A DNA stretch of 64,000 bases, from contig WGLT01000023.1 in the NCBI GenBank assembly GCA_016125425.1, positions 17,980 to 81,979 of the forward strand. The letters are read 5' to 3'. Within the stretch, counting starts at the first letter, position 1. Each line of letters starts with the position of its first letter. The position numbers were made by a program, and so were the translations under genes. Origin of the DNA: Alphaproteobacteria bacterium. GTDB taxonomy: Bacteria; Pseudomonadota; Alphaproteobacteria; Caulobacterales; Parvularculaceae. Under the pieces are notes generated by a model. The model had not been told where the DNA came from and did no database searches. It saw only the letters and a list, made by a program, of their open reading frames with translations. Below, piece by piece: positions 42,581 to 51,468 of the stretch.

Positions 42581-43153
42581 TCACGCGCATTCCCTCGGCT
42601 GCGCCAGAGCCGCAAAATCAATCGCGAAGCCATCTTTTGTGTGCCGGCATACAATGCCTTTGAGCGTGCCGATTTCTATGGCTTCGCCGACGCGCGGTCG
42701 ATGATCCGCCCGGATCGCGGCGCCCGCCTGCGAAATATCGAGTACGGCGCACTCAAATGTTTCTCCGCTCCCGATGAGTTTCGCCTCGGAAGACAGATTG
42801 AGCGTCAACCGATCGTGCGCCCGCCGCTCCAGTAGACGGATAAATGGAACGCCCCGCTCCGCGGCGTCGAGACGCTTCTTCAGATAGGCGCGCTGAGATT
42901 CCGAAAGGTCGAACTGGATGGCGATCCCGCCGTCAAAACAACGAACAACCTTACCGGTCAGGCGTCCAAGGCCTTGCGGATACGCGATGATCGCATCGCC
43001 CAGTTTGGCCTCCCGGTCCGTCGACATGGCCAGACCGCCTTCGGAAATGTCGATAATTCGGCCAGTCGTCTCATCTGTTCCGCCTTCCGACAAGAAGCGC
43101 ACGCCAAGGTCAAGCGCCCGACGTTGATATTTGCGGCGATCAATGTCCGCCAT
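42581..43153 (-). CDS. Tandem PilZ-domain protein
   Basis: A 190-residue cytoplasmic protein of two PilZ domains, which bind cyclic di-GMP. The first carries the N-terminal RRKYQRR box and the downstream DISEGGLAM motif (residues 6-12 and about 36-44). The second carries ERRAHDR and DISQAGAAI, where Gly is lost in the DxSxxG motif. Domain 1 has both c-di-GMP motifs (RxxxR and DxSxxG), and domain 2 may be partly degenerate. The target it acts on is not evident. A consensus CtrA box lies 162-177 bases upstream of the start. Confidence 0.85.
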   Translation of the reverse strand: MADIDRRKYQRRALDLGVRFLSEGGTDETTGRIIDISEGGLAMSTDREAKLGDAIIAYPQGLGRLTGKVVRCFDGGIAIQFDLSESQRAYLKKRLDAAERGVPFIRLLERRAHDRLTLNLSSEAKLIGSGETFECAVLDISQAGAAIRADHRPRVGEAIEIGTLKGIVCRHTKDGFAIDFAALAQPRECA

Positions 43154-43826
43154 GAGAGAATCCTCCGAAGCCGGCCCTGCGCCGACGCGGACGCCGTTTC
43201 TCCTCTTGGCCTACCCTGGGGGCGCCGGCGCGCCGCCGCCCCGGAAGAGCGAAACGGCGACTTCGCGCCGGGCCGCGACAATGCGGGGCCCGAGGCTACG
43301 ATGCGCAAACACAAGTTAATTCAACATTAAAAAAACAACCTAAGATTGCATAAAAGCGCCGACGCGCAAGGCGGCCTTCACGGGAAAGGCTTACGGTCGT
43401 TTCGCCAGAGCGCTGGCAAAGCGTTCTTTAGATAGACGGCGCGAACCATTCTCCTAGCGTCATCATTTTGCCGCCGCGAAACGAAAAGAGACGCCAGCAT
43501 GCAAGCGAAGCTTTCCTTCGCCTGCTCGTTGGTCGCGACATCGAACGCGCCGTCAGTTGGTCAGGCGGCCGCCGTAACAAAATTGCGATGGAAAGTTTTA
43601 TCAGCTCGATCGAGACCGGTGCGGACGACGCAAAACTTTCTGCGCGCTTTCAGCGTATAAATTGACCTGTAAGACGGCCCTGTCCATTCCTCCAACATTA
43701 TTCCACGTCCAAAAAACTTCAGCATCCGTTACGCTCATAGAGGCGCCGGCCCTGTCTTGCCGTCAGATAGAAATGAAAAGGCGCTTTAGCGCGCCGGAAG
43801 ACGCATATCTGGATTGCAAACCCGCC
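43154..43826. other. Gene-free region between the PilZ gene and the LptF-like gene
   Basis: A 673-base stretch that is AT-rich around 43310-43350. A short open frame at 43468-43665 (65 codons) has no recognisable features and is not called. A CtrA box is listed separately. The LptF-like frame opens upstream of 43827, but the residues there are not conserved-looking. The rest holds nothing that I can identify. Confidence 0.4.
43315..43330 (-). promoter_or_regulatory. CtrA box upstream of the PilZ gene
   Basis: On the minus strand the sequence reads TTAATGTTGAATTAAC, a perfect TTAA-N7-TTAAC. It lies in the 673-base gene-free region, 162 bases upstream of the PilZ start, in the right orientation to control it. 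The binding site is predicted only. Confidence 0.6.
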
Positions 43827-45125
43827 ATGACCCGCCACATACAGCGTTATGTGCTCGCTGCGGTCATCTCGCCCTTGCTGATGACAATGGCCGTAGCCGT
43901 GCTTCTCCTCACTCTTGAGCAGATGTTGCGGCTTTTTGACGTGGTTGTCGTCGAGCACGGGCCTGTCGCCGTCGTATGGCGAATGCTTCTCAATCTTCTG
44001 CCAGAATATCTCGGCCTATCAATTCCGATCGGATTTTTGCTGGGAGTCGTGATCGGTTTTCGACGATTGTCGCAGTCGAACGCCCTTGACGCCATGCATT
44101 CGGCTGGCGTCTCGCTCAGAAGTATTGTCGCGCCCATTTTCGGACTTTCCGTCTTGTTAATGGGCGCGACTGTGATCGTAGTCGGATTCATTCAGCCCTA
44201 CAGCGCTTATGAATTCGAGCGGCTTGGCTTCCTGATGCAGCACGGCGCATTCGGACTGCGGATCAAGGCGGGACAGTTCACGCCGATTGACAAGAATACA
44301 GTAATCAGGATCGCCAGCATAAGCCCAGCGGGCGCATATCAAGGCATCTACGCAGAAAGATGCGCGGCGCGCCGTAGCTGCATTGTGACCACGGCCGAAC
44401 GCGCCGTCTGGGTATTCTCGCAGGACGGAGACCGGCAGGCGGCCTTGCGTCTGTATAACGGACGTCAAATCAATATTTCCGATCCGTCGGCGCCTGAGGG
44501 CGTCCTTGACTTCAAGTCCATGGACTTTCCTATTTCGCGGCCGGACGCTCCTGCGTTTCGCCGCCGCGGCGAAATGAGCGGAGAGACCCCTTTGCCGGTG
44601 CTGGCCCGCATTGCATTCTCGCCCACGTCAGCGCGGAACAAAGAATATCTGGAAGACCGCGCGCAACTGCACTGGATTGCGCTCCAGGGTCTAACATTTC
44701 TGGCAATACCGTTTCTGGGCGCATCCTTCGGTATCGTCGGCAAACGGCGCGGCGGCGCATTGAACTTTGCGATTTCGCTTTTCGTGCTGATCGCCTACAT
44801 CCAGCTCTTAAAAGCTGGCGCGCTCCGGGCGGACGGTGGCGCTTCGCCATGGCTTGTGATGTGGCCGAGCTTCATTTTGTTTTTTACTTTAAGTCTCGGC
44901 GCTTTCTACGTCGCCGCCGAAAGGCCAGGCGGTTTCGGTCTGAGACTTGCCTTGCCTGATTTGGCCGGAGCCGGCGTCCTTCCCAGGACAAAGCGCCATC
45001 CCACGTCAGAAATCAAGCCGGACAAAAAAGCCGGCGGTGCGGGGACGCAACGGCGTCGCCTGCGCCTCGCGCGACAGACTGAACGGGTTTCCGAACGAGA
45101 AAGTATTCGCATATTCATTGAATAG
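43827..45125 (+). CDS. LptF/LptG-type permease, lone copy
   Basis: A 432-residue inner-membrane protein of the YjgP/YjgQ family. In the Lpt system, LptF and LptG form the membrane part that lifts LPS from the inner membrane. Two N-terminal helices (about 12-35 and 55-75), a further N-side pair (about 95-125), a periplasmic beta-jellyroll region, and a C-terminal helical set (about 290-375) are seen. The start at 43827 (MTRHIQRYV...) matches the family start. No second LptF/G gene is adjacent, which is unusual because the two are normally neighbours. The last 120 bases overlap the end of a TonB receptor on the other strand, so the C-terminal ~40 residues are probably not conserved. Confidence 0.75.
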   Translation: MTRHIQRYVLAAVISPLLMTMAVAVLLLTLEQMLRLFDVVVVEHGPVAVVWRMLLNLLPEYLGLSIPIGFLLGVVIGFRRLSQSNALDAMHSAGVSLRSIVAPIFGLSVLLMGATVIVVGFIQPYSAYEFERLGFLMQHGAFGLRIKAGQFTPIDKNTVIRIASISPAGAYQGIYAERCAARRSCIVTTAERAVWVFSQDGDRQAALRLYNGRQINISDPSAPEGVLDFKSMDFPISRPDAPAFRRRGEMSGETPLPVLARIAFSPTSARNKEYLEDRAQLHWIALQGLTFLAIPFLGASFGIVGKRRGGALNFAISLFVLIAYIQLLKAGALRADGGASPWLVMWPSFILFFTLSLGAFYVAAERPGGFGLRLALPDLAGAGVLPRTKRHPTSEIKPDKKAGGAGTQRRRLRLARQTERVSERESIRIFIE

Positions 45126-47411
45126 GTTTTTGACGTAAAATCCGCCGGAGACTGCATCCCGGTTCGCCGTCAACCGGAGATTCGCCACGCCATAGTCGCC
45201 CATTCGCGGCGACTGCGCTTCGGCGAACGTAAGATATGACCTGCCTACGATATGATAGTCGAAAGCCGCCGCGCCGCGCCAATTCGCAGCGATGGGAAAA
45301 TCCGCAACCGCCGAGAACGCCGCTGATACGGACGCTATATTCGGCAAGGCGTCGCCCGGCTTGGCGCCTAGAAACGGATTCGCTTGTACGAGTTCCGGAT
45401 CGTTCACGGTGAAGGCGCTTGCAATCTGAAGCCAGGATAGCGGTCGCGCCGTTAACTCCCCTTCGAAGCCGAAATTTCGCGCCATTCCCGCATTTGCGAT
45501 GAACGAAAATCCGTTGGGCAGGATCTGGTCCGTCTGGATGTTGCTCCAACGAATATAAAACCCGGCTGCGTTGAAAATCATTCGTCCGTCGAACCAGACT
45601 GACTTCAACCCGAGTTCCGTGCTCCACAAGCTGTCCGACTCGAACGTCGCAGTGCTTTCGCCCGCCTCTGCGGGTCCAAGCGCCGCCAACGGCGAATTGA
45701 CGTTGAACCCTCCAATGCGTGACCCGCGAGCCGACAGCACATAGAGGAGCAAATTGTCCGTCGCCTCGTAGGAGAGGGCGAATTTGGGAGTCGCGGCGAA
45801 GTGCCGTTTTGAATCTTTAATTGATGGCGCGACCGCATTGAGCGAACCGCCCGAGTCAACGCTGACGGAGTATTTCGTGGCCGACCACCTGAGACCGGCG
45901 GTCAACTTCAGCTTTGGAATGATTTCGTATGTAGCTTCGCCGAACAGCGCCGTTTCCCGGACTCTGTCTCTTCGTGAACTCACAAAAGGCAGCTCAGCGG
46001 GACTAACGCTGTCAACAATCAGTCGCGCGCCAAGCTCCTCGGTGCGTAGAGAAAAGAACAGGCCGGCGATCCATTGCAGCCGGCCTGGGCTATCAGAGAC
46101 GATCCGGGATTCGTGATTGAAAGTGCGGATGGCGTCGTCCGTGCGATAGGCGCCTGCCGCGTCCGGTTCATCAAGCAGCGCGCCGAGCGCGGCCGTCGCG
46201 TCGAACGCGCTCACTATACCCCGGTGTATGAACGCCGACGAAGACGTTATTTTCGCCTGTCCGATATCTCCGTTGAGCGTCAAGCTGGCGTGCCGGAATT
46301 CATCGCTGTACGGCTCGCGTCGAAAATTGGCTCGGGAAAGATCGCCCAATTCCGCAAATGTATATTGAGTGTCCGCGAGATCGACGCTTTGCGCATCGCT
46401 CGCGATGTCGAGCGTCCAGCGATCGCTGAATTTTGCACGCAAAGCCGCCCGCCCGCCATAGACAACCGAGCGGTTCACATCGTCGATCCCAAGGCGAACA
46501 TCGTCAATATAGCCATGCGCCCGTTCATAATAGACTGACGCGCGCAGCCCCAGGCGACCCCTTGCAAGTGGCGCGTTCGCGACCATGTCGTAGAATTCAT
46601 TCAGGCCGCCGTCTTGCGTAAAAGAAGCATCCGCCCCAAGGCGGGCGGAAAAGCGATTTACGTCCGGTTTGTTGGTTATGATCCGTATGATGCCGCCAAG
46701 CGAACCGCTTCCATAAAGAGACCCTTGAGGTCCGCGCAGCACTTCGACACGGTCAATATCAATCAAACGCAGGTCCGGATTTGTGTCATTAAAGATAATT
46801 GGCGTTTCATCGAGATACACGCCGACTGTCATCTGCGTACGGTCGGCGAATGCGCCGTCAGATACGCCGCGAAGGAATATCTTGTCGCGGCTGGGACCTA
46901 GATTTGTGTATGCGACTCCCGCAATCGCCGGCGCCATCTGGTTGAAGTCTCGAACGCCCCATTGGCGCAAAACCTCGCCGTTGACTGCGGTAACGCTTCC
47001 AGGAATTTTCTGGACATCGACTTCGCGCTTCGTCGCCGTCACCAGAATGGGGACGTCGTCGAGAGCGGACTGGGGCGACGCCGTTGATTTCGACGACGGC
47101 CTCGCGGCGCGCGGGACAAGGCGAACGGCGTCGGCGGCGACAAACTTGTAGTCGAAGGGCGTGCGCGCCAGCAGCGTGCGAAGCGCGACGGATGCATCCA
47201 TCCGGCCATAGAGATAATTGCTACGGACCCCTTTTAGATCGACGCCGTCAAGCGCGACGGAAAGATCCGCTTCCCTCGCAAATCTTTCCAGCGCCTGGCG
47301 CAACGGCATCGCGGGAATGTCGTAGAATCGGTCCGCAGGGCGAACGGGCCCCGCGAGAGCCGCATCTTCCGCCAAAACGCAAATGAGAATGAGAAGCGCC
47401 GCTCTCAACAT
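45006..47411 (-). CDS. FecA-type TonB receptor with STN domain
   Basis: An 801-residue outer-membrane receptor. After the signal peptide (ending AALAG) comes an STN signalling domain at about 25-100 (MPLRQALERFAREADLSVAL, with the repeat-like LYGRMDASVALRTLLARTPF), which contacts an anti-sigma FecR. The plug follows with IFLRGVSDGAF and RVEVLRGPQGSLYGSGSLGGIIRI. The barrel ends in the classic C-terminal Phe (FFVRLDF). With the FecR and FecI genes downstream in the same neighbourhood it is likely a signal-transducing uptake system. The substrate cannot be told. It is divergent from the glycosyltransferase gene at 47559. Confidence 0.88.
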   Translation of the reverse strand: MLRAALLILICVLAEDAALAGPVRPADRFYDIPAMPLRQALERFAREADLSVALDGVDLKGVRSNYLYGRMDASVALRTLLARTPFDYKFVAADAVRLVPRAARPSSKSTASPQSALDDVPILVTATKREVDVQKIPGSVTAVNGEVLRQWGVRDFNQMAPAIAGVAYTNLGPSRDKIFLRGVSDGAFADRTQMTVGVYLDETPIIFNDTNPDLRLIDIDRVEVLRGPQGSLYGSGSLGGIIRIITNKPDVNRFSARLGADASFTQDGGLNEFYDMVANAPLARGRLGLRASVYYERAHGYIDDVRLGIDDVNRSVVYGGRAALRAKFSDRWTLDIASDAQSVDLADTQYTFAELGDLSRANFRREPYSDEFRHASLTLNGDIGQAKITSSSAFIHRGIVSAFDATAALGALLDEPDAAGAYRTDDAIRTFNHESRIVSDSPGRLQWIAGLFFSLRTEELGARLIVDSVSPAELPFVSSRRDRVRETALFGEATYEIIPKLKLTAGLRWSATKYSVSVDSGGSLNAVAPSIKDSKRHFAATPKFALSYEATDNLLLYVLSARGSRIGGFNVNSPLAALGPAEAGESTATFESDSLWSTELGLKSVWFDGRMIFNAAGFYIRWSNIQTDQILPNGFSFIANAGMARNFGFEGELTARPLSWLQIASAFTVNDPELVQANPFLGAKPGDALPNIASVSAAFSAVADFPIAANWRGAAAFDYHIVGRSYLTFAEAQSPRMGDYGVANLRLTANRDAVSGGFYVKNLFNEYANTFSFGNPFSLSREAQATPLRPRTAGFFVRLDF

Positions 47412-47558
47412 GCGGCTATATTGCGGCTTCCGCCGGCCCTAGCAACCGTCCGATAATCCCGCCTTGGAGGCGGGACGCGTCCGACTCCGTCACGCTTCAC
47501 AAGGAGCGGCCGTCGACGCGGGAGCCGCGCCGCCGGCAGTGGAGTTTCGTTCATTTCC

Positions 47559-48806
47559 ATGAAAATCCTTGACGTTGCGGAGTTCTATTCCGAGCGGGGC
47601 GGCGGCGTCCGCACCTATGTCGAGCAGAAGTTCGAAGCGGCGAAGGCGGCCGGCCATCGGCTGTGCGTGATCGCCCCGGGTCGGGAGGACAGGGTCGAAA
47701 ATATCAGCGCCGGCAAGCTCTTCTGGGTGAAATCGCCCGTCATCCCGATCGACAGGCGCTACCATCTATTCTGGCGGCAAAAACCGATAGACGAGATCAT
47801 CAACGCCGAACGCCCCGATTTCATTGAAGGTTCTTCGCCTTGGCGCGGCGCCTGGTTCGCGGGGCGCCAGTCGCCCGCCATCCCCAAGGCCCTGGTGGTG
47901 CATCAGGATCCCGTGCTGACCTATCCGCACACTTTTCTGGGAGAGATATTCAGCGCAGCTCAGATCGACGCCCTGTTCGCTGGATTTTTCCGCTATTTCC
48001 GAAGGTTGCAGGATTTGTTCGACACGACCATCGTGGCGAGCCCATGGCTTGGGGCCCGCTTGTCGCGGCTCGGCCTGCGTCAACCTCAAATCGTGCCGTT
48101 CGGCGTCGATCAAGACGCATTCGCCGGCGCTGAGCGCTCTGAAGAGCTTCGCCGCGCGATGCTGGCGGACTGCGGAATAAATCATCCGAACGCCCGTCTT
48201 TTGGTGACCATCAGCCGTCATCATCCTGAAAAGCGCATTCCTATGATGATCGAAGCCGCCAGGCAGGCTTCGTACAGCCAGCCGATCGGACTTTACATCA
48301 TCGGCGACGGGCCGAGCCGTTCGGCGATCGAGAGGCTGGCGATCCGAACGCCGGGGGTCCGCGTGGCGGGGTATATCGGCGACCGAGAAAGGCTTGCGGA
48401 AATATTGGCCAGCGCTGACGCCTATCTGCATGCCTGTCCGACCGAGACTTTCGGCATGGTGATCGCTGAAGCGATGGCGGCCGGGCTGCCGATGGTCGTC
48501 CCGTCGTCGGGCGGCGCAGCCGACCTTGCATCGCCCGAATGCGCTGAATTCTTTACGCCGGATGACGCGCAGGATTGCGCCGATGCGATCATTCGCCTGC
48601 TCAGACGCGACGCGGCGGCGCTGCGTGCATCGACGCGACGCTCAGCGGCGCGCCTGAATTCAACCTCGGATCATTTCCGGGCGCTGTTTTTAGCCTACGA
48701 AAAACTTGCAGAGCGAAAACCCGGAAGCGGCGGCGAACGCCGACCCGCTAGCGCCGGCGCTTCGAGCGCAATCGATGCAAGTCTGGCGGCGCTGGCGGCG
48801 AACTAG
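47559..48806 (+). CDS. Glycosyltransferase family 4 protein
   Basis: A 415-residue GT-B fold enzyme, a retaining transferase of the GT4 type. The N-terminal ILDVAEFYSERGGGVRTYVEQ is a glycine-rich acceptor loop. The C-terminal half has the donor-binding region RLLVTISRHHPEKRIPMMIEA, followed by ADAYLHACPTETFGMVIAEAMAAGLPMVVPSSGG, with the E-x7-E motif (ETFGMVIAE) of the family. It lies between the STN receptor and the FecR gene on the opposite strand. The product (surface polysaccharide or lipid-linked sugar) is unknown. The gene ends 4 bases into the FecR stop. Confidence 0.85.
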   Translation: MKILDVAEFYSERGGGVRTYVEQKFEAAKAAGHRLCVIAPGREDRVENISAGKLFWVKSPVIPIDRRYHLFWRQKPIDEIINAERPDFIEGSSPWRGAWFAGRQSPAIPKALVVHQDPVLTYPHTFLGEIFSAAQIDALFAGFFRYFRRLQDLFDTTIVASPWLGARLSRLGLRQPQIVPFGVDQDAFAGAERSEELRRAMLADCGINHPNARLLVTISRHHPEKRIPMMIEAARQASYSQPIGLYIIGDGPSRSAIERLAIRTPGVRVAGYIGDRERLAEILASADAYLHACPTETFGMVIAEAMAAGLPMVVPSSGGAADLASPECAEFFTPDDAQDCADAIIRLLRRDAAALRASTRRSAARLNSTSDHFRALFLAYEKLAERKPGSGGERRPASAGASSAIDASLAALAAN

Positions 48807-49810
48807 CCGGACGTTCTTTTCTTCAGGACGAAGCCGCCATCCATCGCACTCGCCTCGAGGGGAAACAACTCAGCCAGTCGATGGGCGGTGCCTTCAGCGT
48901 CGGACAGCTTCAATATGCCGCTGAAACTGGCGCCGCTCCAATCTTCGTCTGCTGCGCTGAAAATGTTTTCTCCGTAAAAAGCATTCAGTCGTTCGACGAC
49001 CGTTCCAATACCGGCGTCCTGGAAGGTCAGGAAACCGCTACGCCAACTTCCGACATCCTCAGGCGCGACCTTTTTGACGACGCCGGCTGGCGACGCCTTG
49101 TTGATTTTAAGCTCATCGCCCGCGGTCAACCGGAAAGGCTTCATGTTCCTGTGCGGGTTGACCGCAACAACGCCCCTGGCGACCGCGACGGTTCGATGCG
49201 TGCTGAAAGAATCAACCTCGAATTCGGTTCCGACAACACGGATATGTCCATCGCCAAATGCGATCGTGAAGGGCCGCGTCGTGTCGTGGGCGACTTTGAA
49301 ATAACCGACGCCATGAAAGGAAGTCACCTCGCGCTTGGCGGGTCGCAAGGCCGCGGTCATATGAGCGCCCGGCGCGAGAATAACTTCAGTGCCGTCGCTG
49401 AGACGCACAGTGTGAAATGAATCCGCCGCGGCCGCGTAGCTCTGCGGCGATGGCCGGTAGAAGGAGTAATAAGCGGCGCCCCCCGCGACCAACGCAAGCA
49501 ATCCAGCCGCCATCGCCGCGAAGGGCGCAAAACGCGCAAGCGGGCGGCGTCCGGCGCCAGCCGGACGCGAACTGAAATCACCAGCGAGCCTGCCAAGCGC
49601 CTGCCTCTGTTCGAAGTCCAAACCCTCGATTCGGCCCGCCAGCAACTCGACAGCCGCAAAGGCGTCGGGATTCGCGCTATCGCGCTCCAGCCAGTCGGAA
49701 AAGGCTTCATAATCGGCGTCCGCGGCCTCGCCCGAAGACAGGCGGGTGTGCCACGCGATCGCAGCCTGCTTGGCCTCTTCGCCGATTTCTTTCCAACTGC
49801 GGCGGCCCAC
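48803..49810 (-). CDS. FecR-family anti-sigma regulator
   Basis: A 335-residue single-pass regulator that transmits the receptor signal to a FecI-type sigma factor. The N-terminal cytoplasmic part has AKQAAIAWHTRLSSGEAADADYEAF (DUF4880). One membrane helix lies at about 85-108, then the FecR periplasmic domain with TVRLSDGTEVILAPGAHM and VIGTEFEVDSF-like segments. The C-terminal STN-contacting region follows. The start at 49810 (MGRRSWKEIGEE) is well placed. The stop overlaps the end of the glycosyltransferase gene by 4 bases. It lies next to the FecI-type sigma factor gene at 49882. Confidence 0.88.
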   Translation of the reverse strand: MGRRSWKEIGEEAKQAAIAWHTRLSSGEAADADYEAFSDWLERDSANPDAFAAVELLAGRIEGLDFEQRQALGRLAGDFSSRPAGAGRRPLARFAPFAAMAAGLLALVAGGAAYYSFYRPSPQSYAAAADSFHTVRLSDGTEVILAPGAHMTAALRPAKREVTSFHGVGYFKVAHDTTRPFTIAFGDGHIRVVGTEFEVDSFSTHRTVAVARGVVAVNPHRNMKPFRLTAGDELKINKASPAGVVKKVAPEDVGSWRSGFLTFQDAGIGTVVERLNAFYGENIFSAADEDWSGASFSGILKLSDAEGTAHRLAELFPLEASAMDGGFVLKKRTSG

Positions 49811-49881
49811 GTTAAACTTTCCTCCTCACCTCAGCTTGACGAACCCGCTTCGAACCGGCCTCCATTCCGTTCGAACGGCCT

Positions 49882-50406
49882 CTAATCGGCCATCTTATCG
49901 AGCAAAAATTTCATTGCCTTCATTATGTGCTTCTCGATCGTACTCTTGCTAAGGCCCATGGTTTTGGCGGTTTCGTCGTGAGACAAACCCCGGATTTTGT
50001 GCAGGATGAAGGCAGTCCGCACCGTCGGAGAAAGCTCTCCGAGCACCCGTCCCATTCTGGCGACCTCGTCCTTGCCGATGAGTGCATTGTCGGGCGCCGG
50101 CTCCGGCGCCACGAACTCCAGCCCGCGCCGTTCGATTGACTGCGCTTCAAACCATTTTCCGTCGCGCCGCGACCTGACTAAATTCTGGCGCATCCGATCT
50201 ACCGCCAGATTCAACGCCGTACGCATCAAATAGGCGTCCGGATTGTCGATCTGCCGCACGGCGCTGGCGCGGTCGAAGTGTATGAATGCGTCCTGAAGGA
50301 CCTCTTCGGCGTCGTCGCGATTGCCTAAACGACGCGTGAGCACCCGCAGGAAGACTTCGCGGCGCTCGCGAAAAAGCCGATCAAGAGCAGCGGCGTGATC
50401 GTTCAT
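49882..50406 (-). CDS. FecI-family ECF sigma factor
   Basis: A 174-residue extracytoplasmic-function sigma factor. Region 2 (LTRRLGNRDDAEEVLQDAFIHF) and region 4 (LSPTVRTAFILHKIRGLSHDETAKTMGLSKSTIEKHIMKAMKF) are both clear. The start at 50406 (MNDHAAALDRLF) is the family-like one, and 50427 is also possible. It lies 71 bases ahead of fecR on the same strand, so the two are probably cotranscribed. Its target is likely the STN receptor at 45006, which is not directly in the same transcript because a plus-strand gene lies between. Confidence 0.88.
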   Translation of the reverse strand: MNDHAAALDRLFRERREVFLRVLTRRLGNRDDAEEVLQDAFIHFDRASAVRQIDNPDAYLMRTALNLAVDRMRQNLVRSRRDGKWFEAQSIERRGLEFVAPEPAPDNALIGKDEVARMGRVLGELSPTVRTAFILHKIRGLSHDETAKTMGLSKSTIEKHIMKAMKFLLDKMAD

Positions 50407-50586
50407 GAACTCAGGAATCGCCCTCATCGGCGCCGTTTGGCGGGCTGATTTGCGCCCTGGATGGAGGGCGGCCCGCCGCCGCTTCGTCATTTGGAGGTGT
50501 CGCCCGAAAGGGCCGCGAATTTCGGAACCTTCGTTAAACCACGTCACGTCCCTAGCATGCCGCAGTCTCCTTACCAAGAGCGTTCG

Positions 50587-51459
50587 ATGGATTGCGCTCA
50601 GGCCTGTCCCAAATTTGCGCCCGCGGATCGCTCAATTGGCGAAATGGCGGCCGCCTCGGAAAGCGAAGCAAGAGGAGATCGAATTTGCGTCATCATCCCG
50701 TTCTTCAACGAGGAACAATTCATCGGGGAGACGCTGGCGTCCTTGGCCGCTCAAACCCTCAAGCCAGCGTCGTTCATTCTCGTTGACAACGGATCGACAG
50801 ATCGCTCAGCCGAAATTTGCCTTGAATTCAAGGATGCGCACAAGGAAATACCCGTAAAACTTCTTTGCGAAGCCCGTCCGGGAAAGATTCACGCGCTCGA
50901 GACCGCTTGTCGGCATATCGACGCCAAGTTCGTCGCCTTTTGCGACGCCGACACGACATATCCCCCGCATTATCTGGATTTGGCGACCAGACTATTTCAA
51001 TCAGATCGGAACGACTTGGTCGCCGTGATGGCTGTGGGCCTCACTGGTGATCCACACGCTTTCAGCGCCGTCCTCGCCCGGATCAAAAGCTCGCTAGTCG
51101 CCCGCCTTCTCGCCAAGCAATGTCATTCTGGCGGTTTCGGTCAGGTATTCAGAACTTCCGCCCTTATGAACGCAGGCGGTTATTCCGTAGACAGATGGCC
51201 TTACGTTCTGGAAGATCATGAAATAATGCAACGGCTTTTGAAATTGGGACGCCTGCGTTACCATCCCGACCTCTATTGCAGAACCTCGGCACGTCGCAAA
51301 GATCGCTCTGCGGTGTCGTGGACGACTTTCGAGCAAATTGTTTACCACTGCACGCCGTTTCACTTGAAAGATTGGTATTTCAGCCGCTTCCTCGCCCCGC
51401 GACTTGCGGGTCGGGGTCAGATAAATGCGCGTCTGCGCGATAAATCCTGGACGGTATAG
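50587..51459 (+). CDS. Glycosyltransferase family 2 protein
   Basis: A 290-residue inverting GT-A enzyme. VIIPFFNEEQFIGETLASL, then FILVDNGSTDRSAEIC, and the metal-binding DxD equivalent in FVAFCDADTTYPPHYLDLA are typical. A later GSSF-like region (AKQCHSGGFGQVFR) and VLEDHEIMQRLLK carry the catalytic acid area. Starts at 50557 and 50644 are alternatives, since the N-terminal ~25 residues are not conserved. It is divergent from the sigma-factor gene and convergent with the symporter gene. The sugar and acceptor are unknown. Confidence 0.8.
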   Translation: MDCAQACPKFAPADRSIGEMAAASESEARGDRICVIIPFFNEEQFIGETLASLAAQTLKPASFILVDNGSTDRSAEICLEFKDAHKEIPVKLLCEARPGKIHALETACRHIDAKFVAFCDADTTYPPHYLDLATRLFQSDRNDLVAVMAVGLTGDPHAFSAVLARIKSSLVARLLAKQCHSGGFGQVFRTSALMNAGGYSVDRWPYVLEDHEIMQRLLKLGRLRYHPDLYCRTSARRKDRSAVSWTTFEQIVYHCTPFHLKDWYFSRFLAPRLAGRGQINARLRDKSWTV

Positions 51460-51468
51460 AACCGCCTT

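Noticed and set aside
43468..43665. 65-codon open frame ahead of the LptF-like gene
   Set aside because: No ribosome binding site, conserved motif or helix pattern was seen, and the composition is arginine-rich like other chance frames.
45006..50406. Methanobactin uptake cluster
   Set aside because: FecI, FecR and a TonB receptor recall MbnI/R/T, but no mbnA-like short peptide gene, mbnB or mbnC was seen in the region, and the receptor does not look particularly siderophore-like.
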